The notes: generated from the sequence alone by a model not told the origin. A DNA stretch of 64,000 bases from Ornithinicoccus hortensis (GCF_006716185.1 NZ_VFOP01000001.1:3534001-3598000); one strand, 5' to 3'; counted from the first letter of the stretch, positions 34,101 through 43,494 are shown. Translations and numbers: made by a program.

Positions 34101-34768
34101 GCCCCGGCGCCCGGACGGGCACGCGCGACAAGGTCGACCGCCGGCTCGGAGTAGCTGAGGCTGACCGGGTCGTCGCCCTCGTAGGTCAGCGTGGTGAGGG
34201 AGGCCAGGGCGCACTCCCGGTTGCGGGGGTCGTGCCACAGGCGCTTGCCCTCGATGGTGCGCCGCAGGGTCCAGATCGGCAGCTGGTGGGAGACGATCAG
34301 CGCCTCGTGGCCGCGTGCCGCGCGGCGGGCCGTGTCGACCGCGGCCAGCATCCGGACCGAGATCTCCTTGTACGGCTCGCCCCAGGACGGCTCCAGCGGG
34401 TTGCGCAGGTAGGGCCAGTGCCGGGGGTTGCTCAGCTTGCCCTCGCCCTGGCCGAAGGTCATCCCCTCGAAGTGGTTGGCCGCCTCGATGACCCGCTCGT
34501 CCACCTCCGGCTCCAACCCCAGCGCCTCGGCGCTCGGGGCCGCCGTCTCCTGGGCCCGCTGCAGCGGCGAGGAGACCAGGTGCACGATGTCGCGGCCGGT
34601 CAGGTGCTCGGCGACCCGCTCGGCCATCTGCCGGCCGAGGTCGGACAGGCGGAACCCCGGCAGGCGCCCGTAGAGGACGCCACCGGGGTTGTGCACCTCG
34701 CCGTGGCGCAGCAGGTGCACGACGGTGCGCGTCGATCCGGTCGTCGTCATGGCCCGATTGTCCCCCAT
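34097..34768 (-). CDS. Histidine-phosphatase-superfamily protein
   Basis: 223 residues, phosphoglycerate-mutase-like. The phospho-acceptor is in LLRHGEVHNPGG near 21, the second His in LIVSHQLPIW near 158, with SSPLQRAQETA and EANHFEGM between. Its substrate is unknown. Its position between hemL and resA is kept in mycobacteria (Rv0525). The ATG shares one base with the hemL stop; an in-frame ATG at 34750 is also possible. Confidence 0.88.
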   Translation of the reverse strand: MGDNRAMTTTGSTRTVVHLLRHGEVHNPGGVLYGRLPGFRLSDLGRQMAERVAEHLTGRDIVHLVSSPLQRAQETAAPSAEALGLEPEVDERVIEAANHFEGMTFGQGEGKLSNPRHWPYLRNPLEPSWGEPYKEISVRMLAAVDTARRAARGHEALIVSHQLPIWTLRRTIEGKRLWHDPRNRECALASLTTLTYEGDDPVSLSYSEPAVDLVARARPGAGA

Positions 34769-36138
34769 CAGTCTGAGGGCGGGGTGAGCATGTCCTCGAC
34801 CGCGCCCGGCAGCGCCGCCAGCACGTGGTCGACGGCCTCGTCATCGTGCGCCCCGCTGACGAACCAGGTCTCGAAACAGCTCGGCGGCAGGTGCACCCCG
34901 CGGCGCAGCATGCCGTGGAAGAACCGGCCGAACGCCGCGGTGTCCTGCGCCCGGGCGTCGTCGTAGTCCCGCACCTGCCCGTCCCGGAAGAAGACGCTGA
35001 ACATGGTGCCTGCCCACTGGATCCGGTGGGGCACCCCGGCCGCAGCGAAGGCCTGCGCCACCCCGTCGGCGATCGCCCGCGCCGCGGTCCCGACGCGGTC
35101 GTACAGCTCGGGGGTGCACCCGCGCAGGGTGGCCAGCCCGGCGGCCGTGGCCACCGGGTTCCCGGACAGCGTCCCCGCCTGGTAGACCGGCCCCTCCGGC
35201 GCCAGGTGCGCCATCACGTCGGCGCGTCCGCCAAAGGCAGCGGCCGGGAATCCCCCGCCCATCACCTTGCCGAAGGTGAACAGGTCCGGCGCCCCCTCGG
35301 CATACGGACCCTCGAGACCGAACCACCCGCCGGCCGACGCCCGGAACCCCGTCATCACCTCGTCGGAGATGAGCAGCGCACCGTGCGCGCGGGTGACCCG
35401 GAGCAGTGCCTGGGTGAAACCCGGATCCGGCGGCACGATGCCCATGTTCCCGGCCGCCGCCTCGGTGATCACGGCCGCGATCTGGTCCCCGCGCTCGGCG
35501 AAGGCGGCCTCCAGAGCGGGCACGTCGTTGTAGGGCAGCACCAGGGTCTCCCCCGCGCTGCTCGGCGGGACGCCGGGCGAGTCCGGCAGCGCGAAGGTGG
35601 CCAGCCCCGAGCCGGCCGAGGCCAGCAGCGCATCGACGTGCCCGTGGTAGCACCCGGCGAACTTCACCACGACCGAGCGGCCGGTGAACCCCCGGGCGAG
35701 CCGCAGCGCGCTCATCGTCGCCTCGGTGCCCGAGCTGACCAGACGGACCTGTTCGACAGGGTCGACGCGGGCCACGATCTCCTCGGCGAGCGCGACCTCG
35801 TTCTCGCTGGGGGTGCCGAAGCTGAAGCCGCGGGCGGCGGCCTGGGTGACCGCCGCGAGGACGTCGGGGTGGGCGTGGCCCAGGATCATTGGCCCCCACG
35901 AGCAGACCAGGTCGACATAGCGGCGGCCGTCCAGGTCCTCCAGCCACGCGCCCCGGGCGGAGCGCATGAACCGCGGGGTGCCACCCACCGACCCGAAGGC
36001 GCGGACCGGGGAGTTCACCCCGCCCGGGGTCACCGCCCGGGCGCGGGCCATCGCCGCCGCGGAGGCGGGGGCGTCATCGGGGTATGCCGGGGTGCCGGCC
36101 TGTGGGGTGGGCCCGTCGGGGTCGCTGGGAGGGATCAC
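34768..36138 (-). CDS. hemL: Glutamate-1-semialdehyde 2,1-aminomutase
   Basis: 456 residues, class-III aminotransferase fold. PLP Lys in [19 protein letters not shown], with [16 protein letters not shown] and [11 protein letters not shown] upstream. It makes 5-aminolevulinate from glutamate semialdehyde, the product of HemA, so the C5 route of haem synthesis is used. GTG start; GACACT lies 6 nt upstream, so it may be leaderless. It heads the hemL-phosphatase-cytochrome c operon. Confidence 0.95.
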   Translation of the reverse strand: MIPPSDPDGPTPQAGTPAYPDDAPASAAAMARARAVTPGGVNSPVRAFGSVGGTPRFMRSARGAWLEDLDGRRYVDLVCSWGPMILGHAHPDVLAAVTQAAARGFSFGTPSENEVALAEEIVARVDPVEQVRLVSSGTEATMSALRLARGFTGRSVVVKFAGCYHGHVDALLASAGSGLATFALPDSPGVPPSSAGETLVLPYNDVPALEAAFAERGDQIAAVITEAAAGNMGIVPPDPGFTQALLRVTRAHGALLISDEVMTGFRASAGGWFGLEGPYAEGAPDLFTFGKVMGGGFPAAAFGGRADVMAHLAPEGPVYQAGTLSGNPVATAAGLATLRGCTPELYDRVGTAARAIADGVAQAFAAAGVPHRIQWAGTMFSVFFRDGQVRDYDDARAQDTAAFGRFFHGMLRRGVHLPPSCFETWFVSGAHDDEAVDHVLAALPGAVEDMLTPPSD

Positions 36139-36150
36139 CGACCCAGTGTC

Positions 36151-36687
36151 TCAAGCCGAGTCGCTGAGCCGGGCGGCGGCGTGGGTGCGGACCGGGTTCT
36201 GCGCGGCATCGGTGAGGCCGGCCACGTCGAGGGCGTCCACGACGACCTGCATCGCCTCGCCGAGGGCCGCGAACTGCTCCGGCTCCAGCAGGTCGACCAG
36301 GTTGGCCCGCACGCTCTCCACATGGATCCGCGACAGGTCGACCAGCGCCGCCCGACCGGACGCCGTGAGCGTCAGCTCGACCCCGCGACGGTCCTCGTGG
36401 CAGGTGCGCCGCTCGACCCAACCGCGGCTCTCCAGCCGGGTCGCGGTGTGGGTGAGTCGGCTGCGGGACTGCACCACCTGGTCGGCCAGCACCGACATCC
36501 GCAGCCGCCCCCCGGGGGCCTCGGAGAGCATCGAGATGATCTCGTACTCGGTCAGCCGGATCCCGTCCGTGGCCAGGGCCTGGTCCAACGCCTCGTTGAG
36601 CAGCCGCTGGCCCCGGAGGAAGGCGCGCCAACTCCGTTGTTCGTCCTCGGAGAGCCAGCGGCCCTCCTGGTCGGCGGCTCGAGCCAT
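36151..36687 (-). CDS. MarR-family regulator upstream of hemL
   Basis: 178 residues: EYEIISMLSEAPGGRLRMSVLADQVVQSRSRLTHTATRLESRGWVERR is the winged-helix core, followed by CHEDRRGVELTLTASGR. I take ATG 36687, about 9 nt after AAAGAGG; 36693 is the other option. It lies 12 bp before hemL on the same strand and is divergent from the YceI gene, across an AT-rich promoter and a 70-bp palindrome, so it may regulate both sides. Confidence 0.87.
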   Translation of the reverse strand: MARAADQEGRWLSEDEQRSWRAFLRGQRLLNEALDQALATDGIRLTEYEIISMLSEAPGGRLRMSVLADQVVQSRSRLTHTATRLESRGWVERRTCHEDRRGVELTLTASGRAALVDLSRIHVESVRANLVDLLEPEQFAALGEAMQVVVDALDVAGLTDAAQNPVRTHAAARLSDSA

Positions 36688-36764
36688 CTCCATCAACCTC
36701 TTTCGACACGGGAGGCGGGACGGCGCCCACCACCCCGTGATTCTACCGAGCGGCGTTCGCTCCG

Positions 36765-36792
36765 CACGTTTTATTGAATACTTAACTATACC
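36765..36792. promoter_or_regulatory. AT-rich promoter/operator block of the MarR gene
   Basis: GTTTTATTGAATACTTAACTATA. TTGAATACTTAA is a loose dyad of the MarR type and supplies -10-like hexamers on both strands. It is the only AT-rich segment in the divergent region. Confidence 0.5.
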
Positions 36793-36798
36793 CCTTCG

Positions 36799-36868
36799 AC
36801 TGGTAGCACGCTCGGGGCACTGGTGGAACGGTCGAACGTGCTACCAGTGCCCCGAGCGTTCTCCCAGT
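36799..36868. promoter_or_regulatory. 70-bp near-palindrome between the MarR and YceI genes
   Basis: Two 32-bp arms (36799-36830 and 36837-36868) around GTCGAA match with four mismatches. Each arm is itself built of a 20-bp unit of the type CTCGGGGCACTGGTAGCACG, complete or partial. It lies 69 bp before the YceI start and 112 bp before the MarR start, so it is an operator candidate rather than a terminator. Confidence 0.65.
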
Positions 36869-36936
36869 GATGGGCGGGCCGCGATCGGGCCGCTACCCTG
36901 GAAACCCGCACCGCCACACCACGCATCGAGGAACCC

Positions 36937-37470
36937 ATGGGCCTGCGACACCTGGCCACCGGCAACTGGACCGTGGACCCGGCCCACAGCGAGGTCGGGT
37001 TCACGGCGCGGCACGTGATGGTGTCCAAGGTCCGCGGGACATTCCGGGAGTTCACCGCCCGCGTGGAGATCGCCGCACCGTTCGAGGACTCCACGGTGAC
37101 CGCCGAGGTCAACCTCGCCTCGGTCGACACCCGCAACACCGACCGGGACACGCACCTGCGCTCCGGGGACTTCTTTGACACCGAGGTCTTCCCGGCGATG
37201 ACCTTCCGGTCCCGCGAGGTCTCCGACACCTCGATGACCGGGGACCTGACGATCAAGGACATCACCCGACCGATCACCTTCGACCTGGAGTTCATCGGCA
37301 CCTCGGAGGACCCGTGGGGCGGCTTCCGGGCGGGCGTCGAGGCCTCGGCGGAGATCAACCGGAAGGACTGGGGCCTGACCTGGAACGTGGCCGTGGAGTC
37401 CGGCGGCGTCCTCGTCTCGGAGCGGATCCAGATCCACCTGGACGTGGAACTGATCCAGCCGACAGGCTAA
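36937..37470 (+). CDS. YceI-family lipocalin-like protein
   Basis: 177 residues: TGNWTVDPAHSEVGFTARHVMVSKVRG start, DTRNTDRDTHLRSGDFFD and FRSREVSDTSMTGDLTIKDITRP are the YceI signatures. The beta-barrel binds isoprenoid-type lipids. There is no signal peptide, so it is cytosolic as is common in actinobacteria. GAGGA precedes the ATG. Confidence 0.92.
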   Translation: MGLRHLATGNWTVDPAHSEVGFTARHVMVSKVRGTFREFTARVEIAAPFEDSTVTAEVNLASVDTRNTDRDTHLRSGDFFDTEVFPAMTFRSREVSDTSMTGDLTIKDITRPITFDLEFIGTSEDPWGGFRAGVEASAEINRKDWGLTWNVAVESGGVLVSERIQIHLDVELIQPTG

Positions 37471-37585
37471 TCTCCTCTCACACCTGTCGATCGGTCTGGC
37501 CCCCAGGACCGGTCGACCTCCCCGGCCCCGCCGTGACGCGCCCCCTGTTCCCGTCACGGTGGGGCCGTTCATCTGCAGCCCGGGA

Positions 37586-37684
37586 CCGCCAGGTCACGCG
37601 TCCGGTGGGGTGCGGGGGCCGCCCGACCAGACGTCCGGTGGGGTGTGGAGGCCGCCAGGTCGCACGTCCGGTCGGTGGGGGGCC
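37586..37684. repeat. 33-bp repeat array A (3 units)
   Basis: Units 37586-37618, 37619-37651 and 37652-37684 share CCGCC-A/C-G-n and a central ACGTCCGGT-type core with a G-rich end. Degenerate CCGGTCGGTGGGG copies follow to about 37722. It fills the gap between the convergent YceI and hemB genes. Confidence 0.8.
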
Positions 37685-37710
37685 GCCGGTCGGTGGGGGT
37701 CGCCGGTCGG

Positions 37711-38700
37711 TCAGTGGGGGGACAGCAGGTGGGCGGCGTGCTCGGCGTAGTAGGTCAGGACGATCTGCGCGCCGGCGCGGCGGATCGAGGTCAGGGTCTC
37801 CAGCACCATCCGGTCCCGGTCGATCCAGCCGTGGGCGGCGGCGGCCTCGATCTGGGCGTACTCCCCGGACACCTGGTAGGCGGCGACCGGCACGTCGGAG
37901 ACCTCGGCGACCGAGCGCAGCACGTCGAGGTAGGGCAGCGCGGGCTTGACCATCACCAGGTCCGCCCCCTCGGCCAGGTCCAGGCGCAGCTCGCGCAACG
38001 ACTCGGTGAGGTTCGGCGGGTCCTGCTGGTAGGTGGCGCGGTCACCCTGCAGGGTCGAGCCGACCGCCTCACGGAACGGCCCGTAGGCCCCGGAGGCGTA
38101 CTTGGCGGTGTAGGCCAGGATCGCGGTGTCCTGCAGTCCTGCCTCGTCCAGCGCCGCGCGGATCACCCCAACCTGGCCGTCCATCATCCCCGAGGGACTG
38201 ACCACGTGGGCACCGGAGCGGGCCTGCACGACCGCCATCTCGGCATACCGCTCCAGCGTGGCGTCGTTGTCGACCCGGCCCTGCCCGTCGAGCACCCCGC
38301 AGTGGCCGTGGTCGGTGAACTCGTCCAGGCAGGTGTCGGCCATGAGCACGGTGTCGTCGCCGAGGTCCTGCCGGAGTGCGGCCAGCGCCCTGTTCAGCAC
38401 CCCGTCCGGGTCGGTGCCTCCGGTGCCGGTGGCGTCCCGTCGCTCGGGGACCCCGAAGAGCATCAGGCCACCGACCCCGGCCCGCACCGCCGCGTCGGCG
38501 GCCGCCCGCAGCGAGTCGGTGGTGTGCTGCACGACCCCGGGCATCGACCCGATCGGCACGGGCTCGGTGATGCCCTCGCGGACGAACATCGGCAGCACCA
38601 ACTCGGCCGGGTGGACCCTGGTCTGGGCCACCAGCCGGCGCATGGCCGGGGTGGTGCGGAGCCGGCGGGGACGTTCGGTCAGGGAGTGCCGGACGCTCAC
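37711..38700 (-). CDS. hemB: Delta-aminolevulinic acid dehydratase (porphobilinogen synthase)
   Basis: 329 residues. Schiff-base Lys residues lie in AYTAKYASGAYGPFR and DLVMVKPALPYLD. The metal region is DTCLDEFTDHGHCGVL. It condenses two ALA to porphobilinogen. The GTG overlaps the stop of the synthase/methyltransferase gene by 4 bp, so hemB closes the rex-hem operon. Confidence 0.95.
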   Translation of the reverse strand: MSVRHSLTERPRRLRTTPAMRRLVAQTRVHPAELVLPMFVREGITEPVPIGSMPGVVQHTTDSLRAAADAAVRAGVGGLMLFGVPERRDATGTGGTDPDGVLNRALAALRQDLGDDTVLMADTCLDEFTDHGHCGVLDGQGRVDNDATLERYAEMAVVQARSGAHVVSPSGMMDGQVGVIRAALDEAGLQDTAILAYTAKYASGAYGPFREAVGSTLQGDRATYQQDPPNLTESLRELRLDLAEGADLVMVKPALPYLDVLRSVAEVSDVPVAAYQVSGEYAQIEAAAAHGWIDRDRMVLETLTSIRRAGAQIVLTYYAEHAAHLLSPH

Positions 38701-40331
38701 GCCCGTGCCTTGGCCCGGCGGGAGCCGGTGCGCCGCTGGCTGGGCCGGACGACCGGTTCACCGGCGGCCCGTGCCTCCTCGACGGTGTGCCGGGCAAACT
38801 CGGCGAGCGCGTCCACCAACCGTTCGGCACGTGCCTCGGGCGCGATCACGTCGACCCGCAGACCGTGCTCCTCGGCGGTCTTGGCGGTGGCCGGGCCGAT
38901 GCAGGCGATCACCGAGTTGGCGTGCGGCTTGCCGGCGATGCCCACCAGGTTGCGGACGGTGGCCGAGGAGGTGAAGCAGACGGCGTCGAACTTGCCGGTC
39001 TTGATCGCCTCGCGCATCGGTGCGGGCGGCGGGGCCGAGCGGACGGTCCGGTATGCCGTGACGTCGTCGACCTCCCAACCCATCTCGCGCAGGCCGGCCA
39101 CCAGGGTCTCGGTTGCGATGTCGGCGCGGGGCAGGAACACCCGGTCGATCGGGTCCAGCACGTCGTCGTAGGGAGGCCACTCGGCGAGCAGGCCGCGGGC
39201 GGACTCCTCACCGGTCGGCACCAGGTCGGGCTCCAGGCCCCAGTCGCGCAGCGAGTCGGCGGTGGCTCCCCCGACGGCCGCGATCTTCAGCCCGGCGAAG
39301 GCCCGGGCGTCCAGGCCGAGCTCGATGAACTTCTCCCGCACGGCCCGCACCGCGTTGACCGAGGTGAACCCGATCCACTCGTAGCGTCCGGTGACCAGGC
39401 CGTGGATCGCCCGGTCCATCTGCTGCGGGGTGCGCGGCGGCTCGACGCTGATCGTGGGGACCACCTCGGCGGTCGCGCCGTAGGAGGCGATCCGGTCGAC
39501 CATCGGGCCCGCCTGGTCCTTGGTGCGCGGCACCAGGACGTTCCAGCCGAAGAGCGGCTTGGTCTCGTACCAGGACAGTTCCTCGCGCAGCGCCACGGAC
39601 TGCCCGACGACGGCCACGCCGCCGTGCTCGAAGCCGGCCTCGGCGAGCTCGGCGATGGCCTCGTCCAGCTGGGTGACGGCGGTGCGCTGGGTGACCGTGG
39701 TGCCCCGCTCGGTGAGGCAGACCGGGGTCTGCCCGTCCCGACCGGCGGACAGCAGCGCGGTCAGCGCGCGGCGCAACTCGGTGGCGCTGCCGAGGACGAC
39801 GACGGTGACCCCGTCGGCGACCGACAGGCTCCAGTCGGTATGCCGGTCGGCGCCGTCGACGATGTGCAGTGTCCCGCCGTCCTGCCCGGTCAGCGGGACC
39901 CCGGCATACGCGGGCACGGACCAGGCCGAGCTCACCCCGGGGACGATCTCGAAGGGGATGCTGGCCCGGCGGCAGGCCAGCGCCTCGGTCACCAGGCCGC
40001 TGAATGCGCTGGGGTCACCGTCCATCATCCGGACCACCAGGGCGCCGGGCTCGTGCAGCTTGCCGACCTCCTTGACCAGCATCTTGGCCCGGGAGGTGCG
40101 GGTCAGCGAGCCGCTGGTGCCGCGGCTGGCCGCCAGGACGGTCGCGTCGGGGCGGATGAAGCGGGCCAGCTGGTCGGCGTCGTGCAGCGTGTCGAGGAGC
40201 ACCACGTCCGCCGCCTTGAGATAGTCCCTGGCTCGGACGGTGAGCAATCCCGGGTCGCCGGGTCCGGCGCCGACGAAGGCGACCCGTGCGGTCGCCGGGG
40301 AGACGGGGGAGAAAGCGGTCTGTGTGCTCAC
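38697..40331 (-). CDS. hemD: CobA-like methyltransferase/uroporphyrinogen-III synthase fusion
   Basis: 544 residues. Residues about 15-255 are a SUMT (CobA) domain (VGAGPGDPGLLTVRARDYL, VPGVSSAWSVPAYAGVPLT), but the usual GDPFVFGRG motif reads GDPSAFSGL, so methyl transfer may be weak. Residues about 270-515 are HemD (VLVPRTKDQAG, FTSVNAVRA, CFTSSATVRNL), which makes uroporphyrinogen III. The fusion is standard in actinobacteria. Coupled to hemC by a 4-bp overlap. Confidence 0.93.
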   Translation of the reverse strand: MSTQTAFSPVSPATARVAFVGAGPGDPGLLTVRARDYLKAADVVLLDTLHDADQLARFIRPDATVLAASRGTSGSLTRTSRAKMLVKEVGKLHEPGALVVRMMDGDPSAFSGLVTEALACRRASIPFEIVPGVSSAWSVPAYAGVPLTGQDGGTLHIVDGADRHTDWSLSVADGVTVVVLGSATELRRALTALLSAGRDGQTPVCLTERGTTVTQRTAVTQLDEAIAELAEAGFEHGGVAVVGQSVALREELSWYETKPLFGWNVLVPRTKDQAGPMVDRIASYGATAEVVPTISVEPPRTPQQMDRAIHGLVTGRYEWIGFTSVNAVRAVREKFIELGLDARAFAGLKIAAVGGATADSLRDWGLEPDLVPTGEESARGLLAEWPPYDDVLDPIDRVFLPRADIATETLVAGLREMGWEVDDVTAYRTVRSAPPPAPMREAIKTGKFDAVCFTSSATVRNLVGIAGKPHANSVIACIGPATAKTAEEHGLRVDVIAPEARAERLVDALAEFARHTVEEARAAGEPVVRPSQRRTGSRRAKARA

Positions 40332-41386
40332 GTGTCACGCTCCGTGGTGTGGTTGCCGGCGTGGTCAGCGCCGGCGGTGGGGGCCCCCGCGGGGTCGGGG
40401 GTGCCCGTAGACGCCAGGTCGGCGAGGAACAGGTCGGCTAGCTGGTGCCCGAGCGACACCGGATCGGCGCCGCTCACTTCGTGCCGCGTCGCCCGACCCT
40501 GTAGGTCGGCGAACCCGGTCAACGTCATGGCCCCCCTGGGATCCCCTCCGGAGTCCGGTCCGGTCGCGCCCCCGAGGCGGGCCACCGCCCCCACCGGCGC
40601 CGTGCAGCCGGCCTCGAGCCGGGCCAGCAGGGCGCGCTCGGCCTCCACGCAGGCGCGGGTGTCCGGGTCGTCCAGCTCCGCGCACCAGGCGGTGACCGCC
40701 TCGTCGTCGTCCCGGCACTCCACGGCCAGGGCGCCCTGGCCGGGGGCCGGCAGCATCTGCACGAACGGGAGCACCTCGGTGGCCTCGTCGATCCGGCCGA
40801 CCCGGGTCAGCCCGGCGGCGGCCAGCACGACGGCGTCGAGGGTGCCGGAGCGGACCTGGCCCACCCGGCTGTCGATGTTGCCGCGGATGTCGCGGATCTG
40901 CAGGTGGGGGGCGAAGACCGCCAGCTGGGCGGCGCGGCGCGGCGACCCGGTGCCCACGACCGCCCCCTCGGGCAGCCCGGCGAGGGTCAGCCCGTCCCGG
41001 GCCACGACGACGTCCCGCGGGTCCTCGCGCTCCGGTATCGCGGCCAGGACCAGGCCCGGCACGGGTGCCACGGGCAGGTCCTTCAGCGAGTGCACGGCCA
41101 CGTCGATGCGGTCCTCCAGCAGGGCGGTGCGCAGCGCGCTGGCGAAGACACCGGTGCCCCCGATCTCGCGCAGCGAGGCGGTCGACTCGTCCCCCTCGGT
41201 CCGGACCGGCACCAGGTCGACCTGGTGGCCCCGGGCCCGCAACAGGTCCGCGACCCACCCGGCCTGGGTGGTGGCCAGCTCGCTGGCCCGGGTGCCCAGG
41301 CGCAGCCGGCGGGTCGCGGTGGCACCGGGCAGGCACTCCTGCTCGGCCTCGGTCAACGGCGGCGTGTGCCGCAGGGTCGGGGTCAT
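40328..41386 (-). CDS. hemC: Hydroxymethylbilane synthase
   Basis: 352 residues. The dipyrromethane cofactor Cys lies in LLARLEAGCTAPVGA. Substrate-binding motifs are GTRASELATTQ, VHSLKDLP and GTGSPRRAAQL. It joins four porphobilinogens. The start overlaps the hemA stop (ATGA). Confidence 0.96.
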   Translation of the reverse strand: MTPTLRHTPPLTEAEQECLPGATATRRLRLGTRASELATTQAGWVADLLRARGHQVDLVPVRTEGDESTASLREIGGTGVFASALRTALLEDRIDVAVHSLKDLPVAPVPGLVLAAIPEREDPRDVVVARDGLTLAGLPEGAVVGTGSPRRAAQLAVFAPHLQIRDIRGNIDSRVGQVRSGTLDAVVLAAAGLTRVGRIDEATEVLPFVQMLPAPGQGALAVECRDDDEAVTAWCAELDDPDTRACVEAERALLARLEAGCTAPVGAVARLGGATGPDSGGDPRGAMTLTGFADLQGRATRHEVSGADPVSLGHQLADLFLADLASTGTPDPAGAPTAGADHAGNHTTERDT

Positions 41387-42696
41387 ACCAGGCCCCCCGT
41401 CTCCGGGGGCGTGGAGACCGCCGCCACGTCGTAGGGGTCCAGGTCGAACAGCTCGCGGAGCACGCTCGCGTAGTCACCCCGGCCGTCGGTGTCCGAGGCC
41501 AGGGCCTTCACCCGGACGGTGGGGGCGTGCAGCAGCTTGTCGACGACCCGCTGCACCGTGCGCTGGACCTCCTGGCGCTCCCGCTCGGGCAGGTCCGGGA
41601 GCCGCTGGTCGAGTCGCTGCAGCTCGGCGGCCACCACGTCCGCGGCGCGCGAGCGCAGCGCGGTGACGGTGGGCGCGACGGCCTGGGCACGGCGGGACAC
41701 CAGGTAGGCGCCGACCTCACCGGTGACCAGCTGGCGCACCTCGGCCACCGCCGGGTCCACCTCGGCACCGGAGTCCTCGGCGCGTTCCTGCAGGTCCGCC
41801 AGGCTCCACAGGCCGACCCCGGGCAGGGCACCCACCCCGGGGGCGACGTCGCGGGGCATCGCCAGGTCCAGGATGGCCAGCGGGGTGTCCGCGCTCCCCC
41901 GCACCCGGCGCACGGCCGCCTCGTCGACCACGTGCTGCGTCGCGCCGGTGCAGGTGACGATCAGGTCGGCCCGGGCGCCGAGCTCGGGCAGCCGGGACCA
42001 GTCCTCGCTCCGGAAGCCGTACTGCGCGGCCAACCGGTCCGCCCGCTCCCGGGTGCGGTTGATCACGGTGACGTCGCTGATCCCGCTGCGGGACAGGGTG
42101 GCCGCGGCCAGGCCGGACATCGAGCCGGCACCGATCAGCACGGTGCGCGCACCGGCCAGGGACTCCAGGTGGCCGGCCGCACGCTCCAGCCCGAGCTCGA
42201 CCAGGGACCGGCTCACCCGGTCGATGCTGGTCTCGGTGTGCGCCTGCTTGCCAACCCGGAGCGCGTGCTGGAACAGCGGGTTGAGCACGGTCCCGGCGGC
42301 GCCCTCGTGCTGCGCGGCGCGGAAGGCCGCGCGGACCTGGCCCAGGATCTGCCGCTCCCCCACGGCCATCGAGTCCAGCCCGGAGGCGACCGAGAAGAGG
42401 TGGTGGACCGCACGGTCCTCGTAGTGCACGTACAGGTGCGGCGACAGCTCGTCCAGGGCGACCCCGGACAGGTGGGACAGCGCCTGGCCGACCTCCTGCA
42501 GGGCACCGTGGAAGGTGGCGGCGTCGACATACACCTCGGTGCGGTTGCAGGTGGCCAGCACGACCGCCTCACCCACGTCCTCCCCGGCGCGGACGGCGGC
42601 GGTCAGCGCGGCGGCGCCGGCATCGCCCGGCGAGGCCTGCTCGACCAGGTCCATCGGGGCGCTGCGGTGCGAGAGACCGACCACGAGCAGACTCAT
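41383..42696 (-). CDS. hemA: Glutamyl-tRNA reductase
   Basis: 437 residues. Catalytic Cys50 in LATCNRTEVY; VGERQILGQVRAAFR; the NADPH fold begins VLIGAGSMSGLAA; the C-terminal dimerisation helix follows. It reduces Glu-tRNA to glutamate semialdehyde, the substrate of HemL. The start overlaps the rex stop by 4 bp. Confidence 0.96.
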   Translation of the reverse strand: MSLLVVGLSHRSAPMDLVEQASPGDAGAAALTAAVRAGEDVGEAVVLATCNRTEVYVDAATFHGALQEVGQALSHLSGVALDELSPHLYVHYEDRAVHHLFSVASGLDSMAVGERQILGQVRAAFRAAQHEGAAGTVLNPLFQHALRVGKQAHTETSIDRVSRSLVELGLERAAGHLESLAGARTVLIGAGSMSGLAAATLSRSGISDVTVINRTRERADRLAAQYGFRSEDWSRLPELGARADLIVTCTGATQHVVDEAAVRRVRGSADTPLAILDLAMPRDVAPGVGALPGVGLWSLADLQERAEDSGAEVDPAVAEVRQLVTGEVGAYLVSRRAQAVAPTVTALRSRAADVVAAELQRLDQRLPDLPERERQEVQRTVQRVVDKLLHAPTVRVKALASDTDGRGDYASVLRELFDLDPYDVAAVSTPPETGGLV

Positions 42697-43388
42697 CCGA
42701 CTCCCTCCGTCGTGCGCGCGGGCGCGGGCGTGTCCGTGACGACCTGGTCCGCCAGTGCGCGGCGCTGTTCGTGGAAGGCCAGGATCTGCAGCTCGGTGGC
42801 CAGGTCGACGTGGCGCACATCGACCCCCTCCGGGACGGTCACCAGGCAGGGCGCGAAGTTCAGCACCGAGCGGACACCCATGGCGACCAGCTCGTCGGCC
42901 ACGGCCTGGGCGGCCTCGGCGGGCGTGGTGATCACCCCGATGGCGATCGACTCGCCGCTGGCCACAAGGTCGGACAGGGTGCGCACGGTCAGGCCCTCCA
43001 CCTGCTCCCCGACGACCGACTCGTCCTGGTCGGCGAGCGCCACGATCCGGAAGCCGCGGGAGGTGAAGCCGCGGTAGCCGGCCAGCGCCCGGCCGAGGTG
43101 ACCGAGACCGACAATGACGACGGGCCAGTCCTGGGTGAGGCCGAGTTCGCGGGAGATCTGGGCGGACAGCTGGCCCACGTCGTAGCCGACCCCCCGCACG
43201 CCGTAGGAACCGAGGCGGGAGAGGTCCTTGCGCAGCTGGGCGGATCGGACCCCGGCCGCGTCGGCCAGCTCCTCGGAGGAGATGGAGGTGACGCCGCGCT
43301 CACCGAATTGGCCCAGGGCCCGCAGGTACCCCGGGAGCCGCCCCACCGTCGCCTCGGGCACACCGCGGGGGGCGGGCTCGGAGATCAC
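42693..43388 (-). CDS. rex: Redox-sensing repressor Rex
   Basis: 231 residues. The N-terminal winged helix is GRLPGYLRAL...SSEELADAAGVRSAQLRKDLSRLG, then VGYDVGQL, and a Rossmann domain with VVIVGLGHLGRALAGY. NADH binding releases it from DNA, so it derepresses target genes when respiration is limited. GTG start. It heads the rex-hemACDB operon and has a matching operator at 43471-43488, as in Streptomyces. Confidence 0.95.
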   Translation of the reverse strand: MISEPAPRGVPEATVGRLPGYLRALGQFGERGVTSISSEELADAAGVRSAQLRKDLSRLGSYGVRGVGYDVGQLSAQISRELGLTQDWPVVIVGLGHLGRALAGYRGFTSRGFRIVALADQDESVVGEQVEGLTVRTLSDLVASGESIAIGVITTPAEAAQAVADELVAMGVRSVLNFAPCLVTVPEGVDVRHVDLATELQILAFHEQRRALADQVVTDTPAPARTTEGVG

Positions 43389-43470
43389 GGTGGCACCGAC
43401 TCCTCTCGGGTCCGGGCGCCTTATATCAGAGCCTCGGAAGGTCGTTCAGGTACCCCCTCACCTTATGTCC

Positions 43471-43488
43471 TTGTGAACGTTTGCACAA
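43471..43488. promoter_or_regulatory. Rex operator TTGTGAACGTTTGCACAA
   Basis: It matches the published TGTGAAC-N3-TTCACA motif with one mismatch (TGCACA), and is a near-perfect dyad. It stands 83 bp before the rex start in the 106-bp glutaredoxin-rex gap, giving autoregulation of rex-hemACDB. Confidence 0.85.
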
Positions 43489-43494
43489 AGTCGA

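Noticed and set aside
36837-36868. The palindrome as a terminator
   Set aside because: It lies between divergent genes, so no transcript from a known gene ends there.
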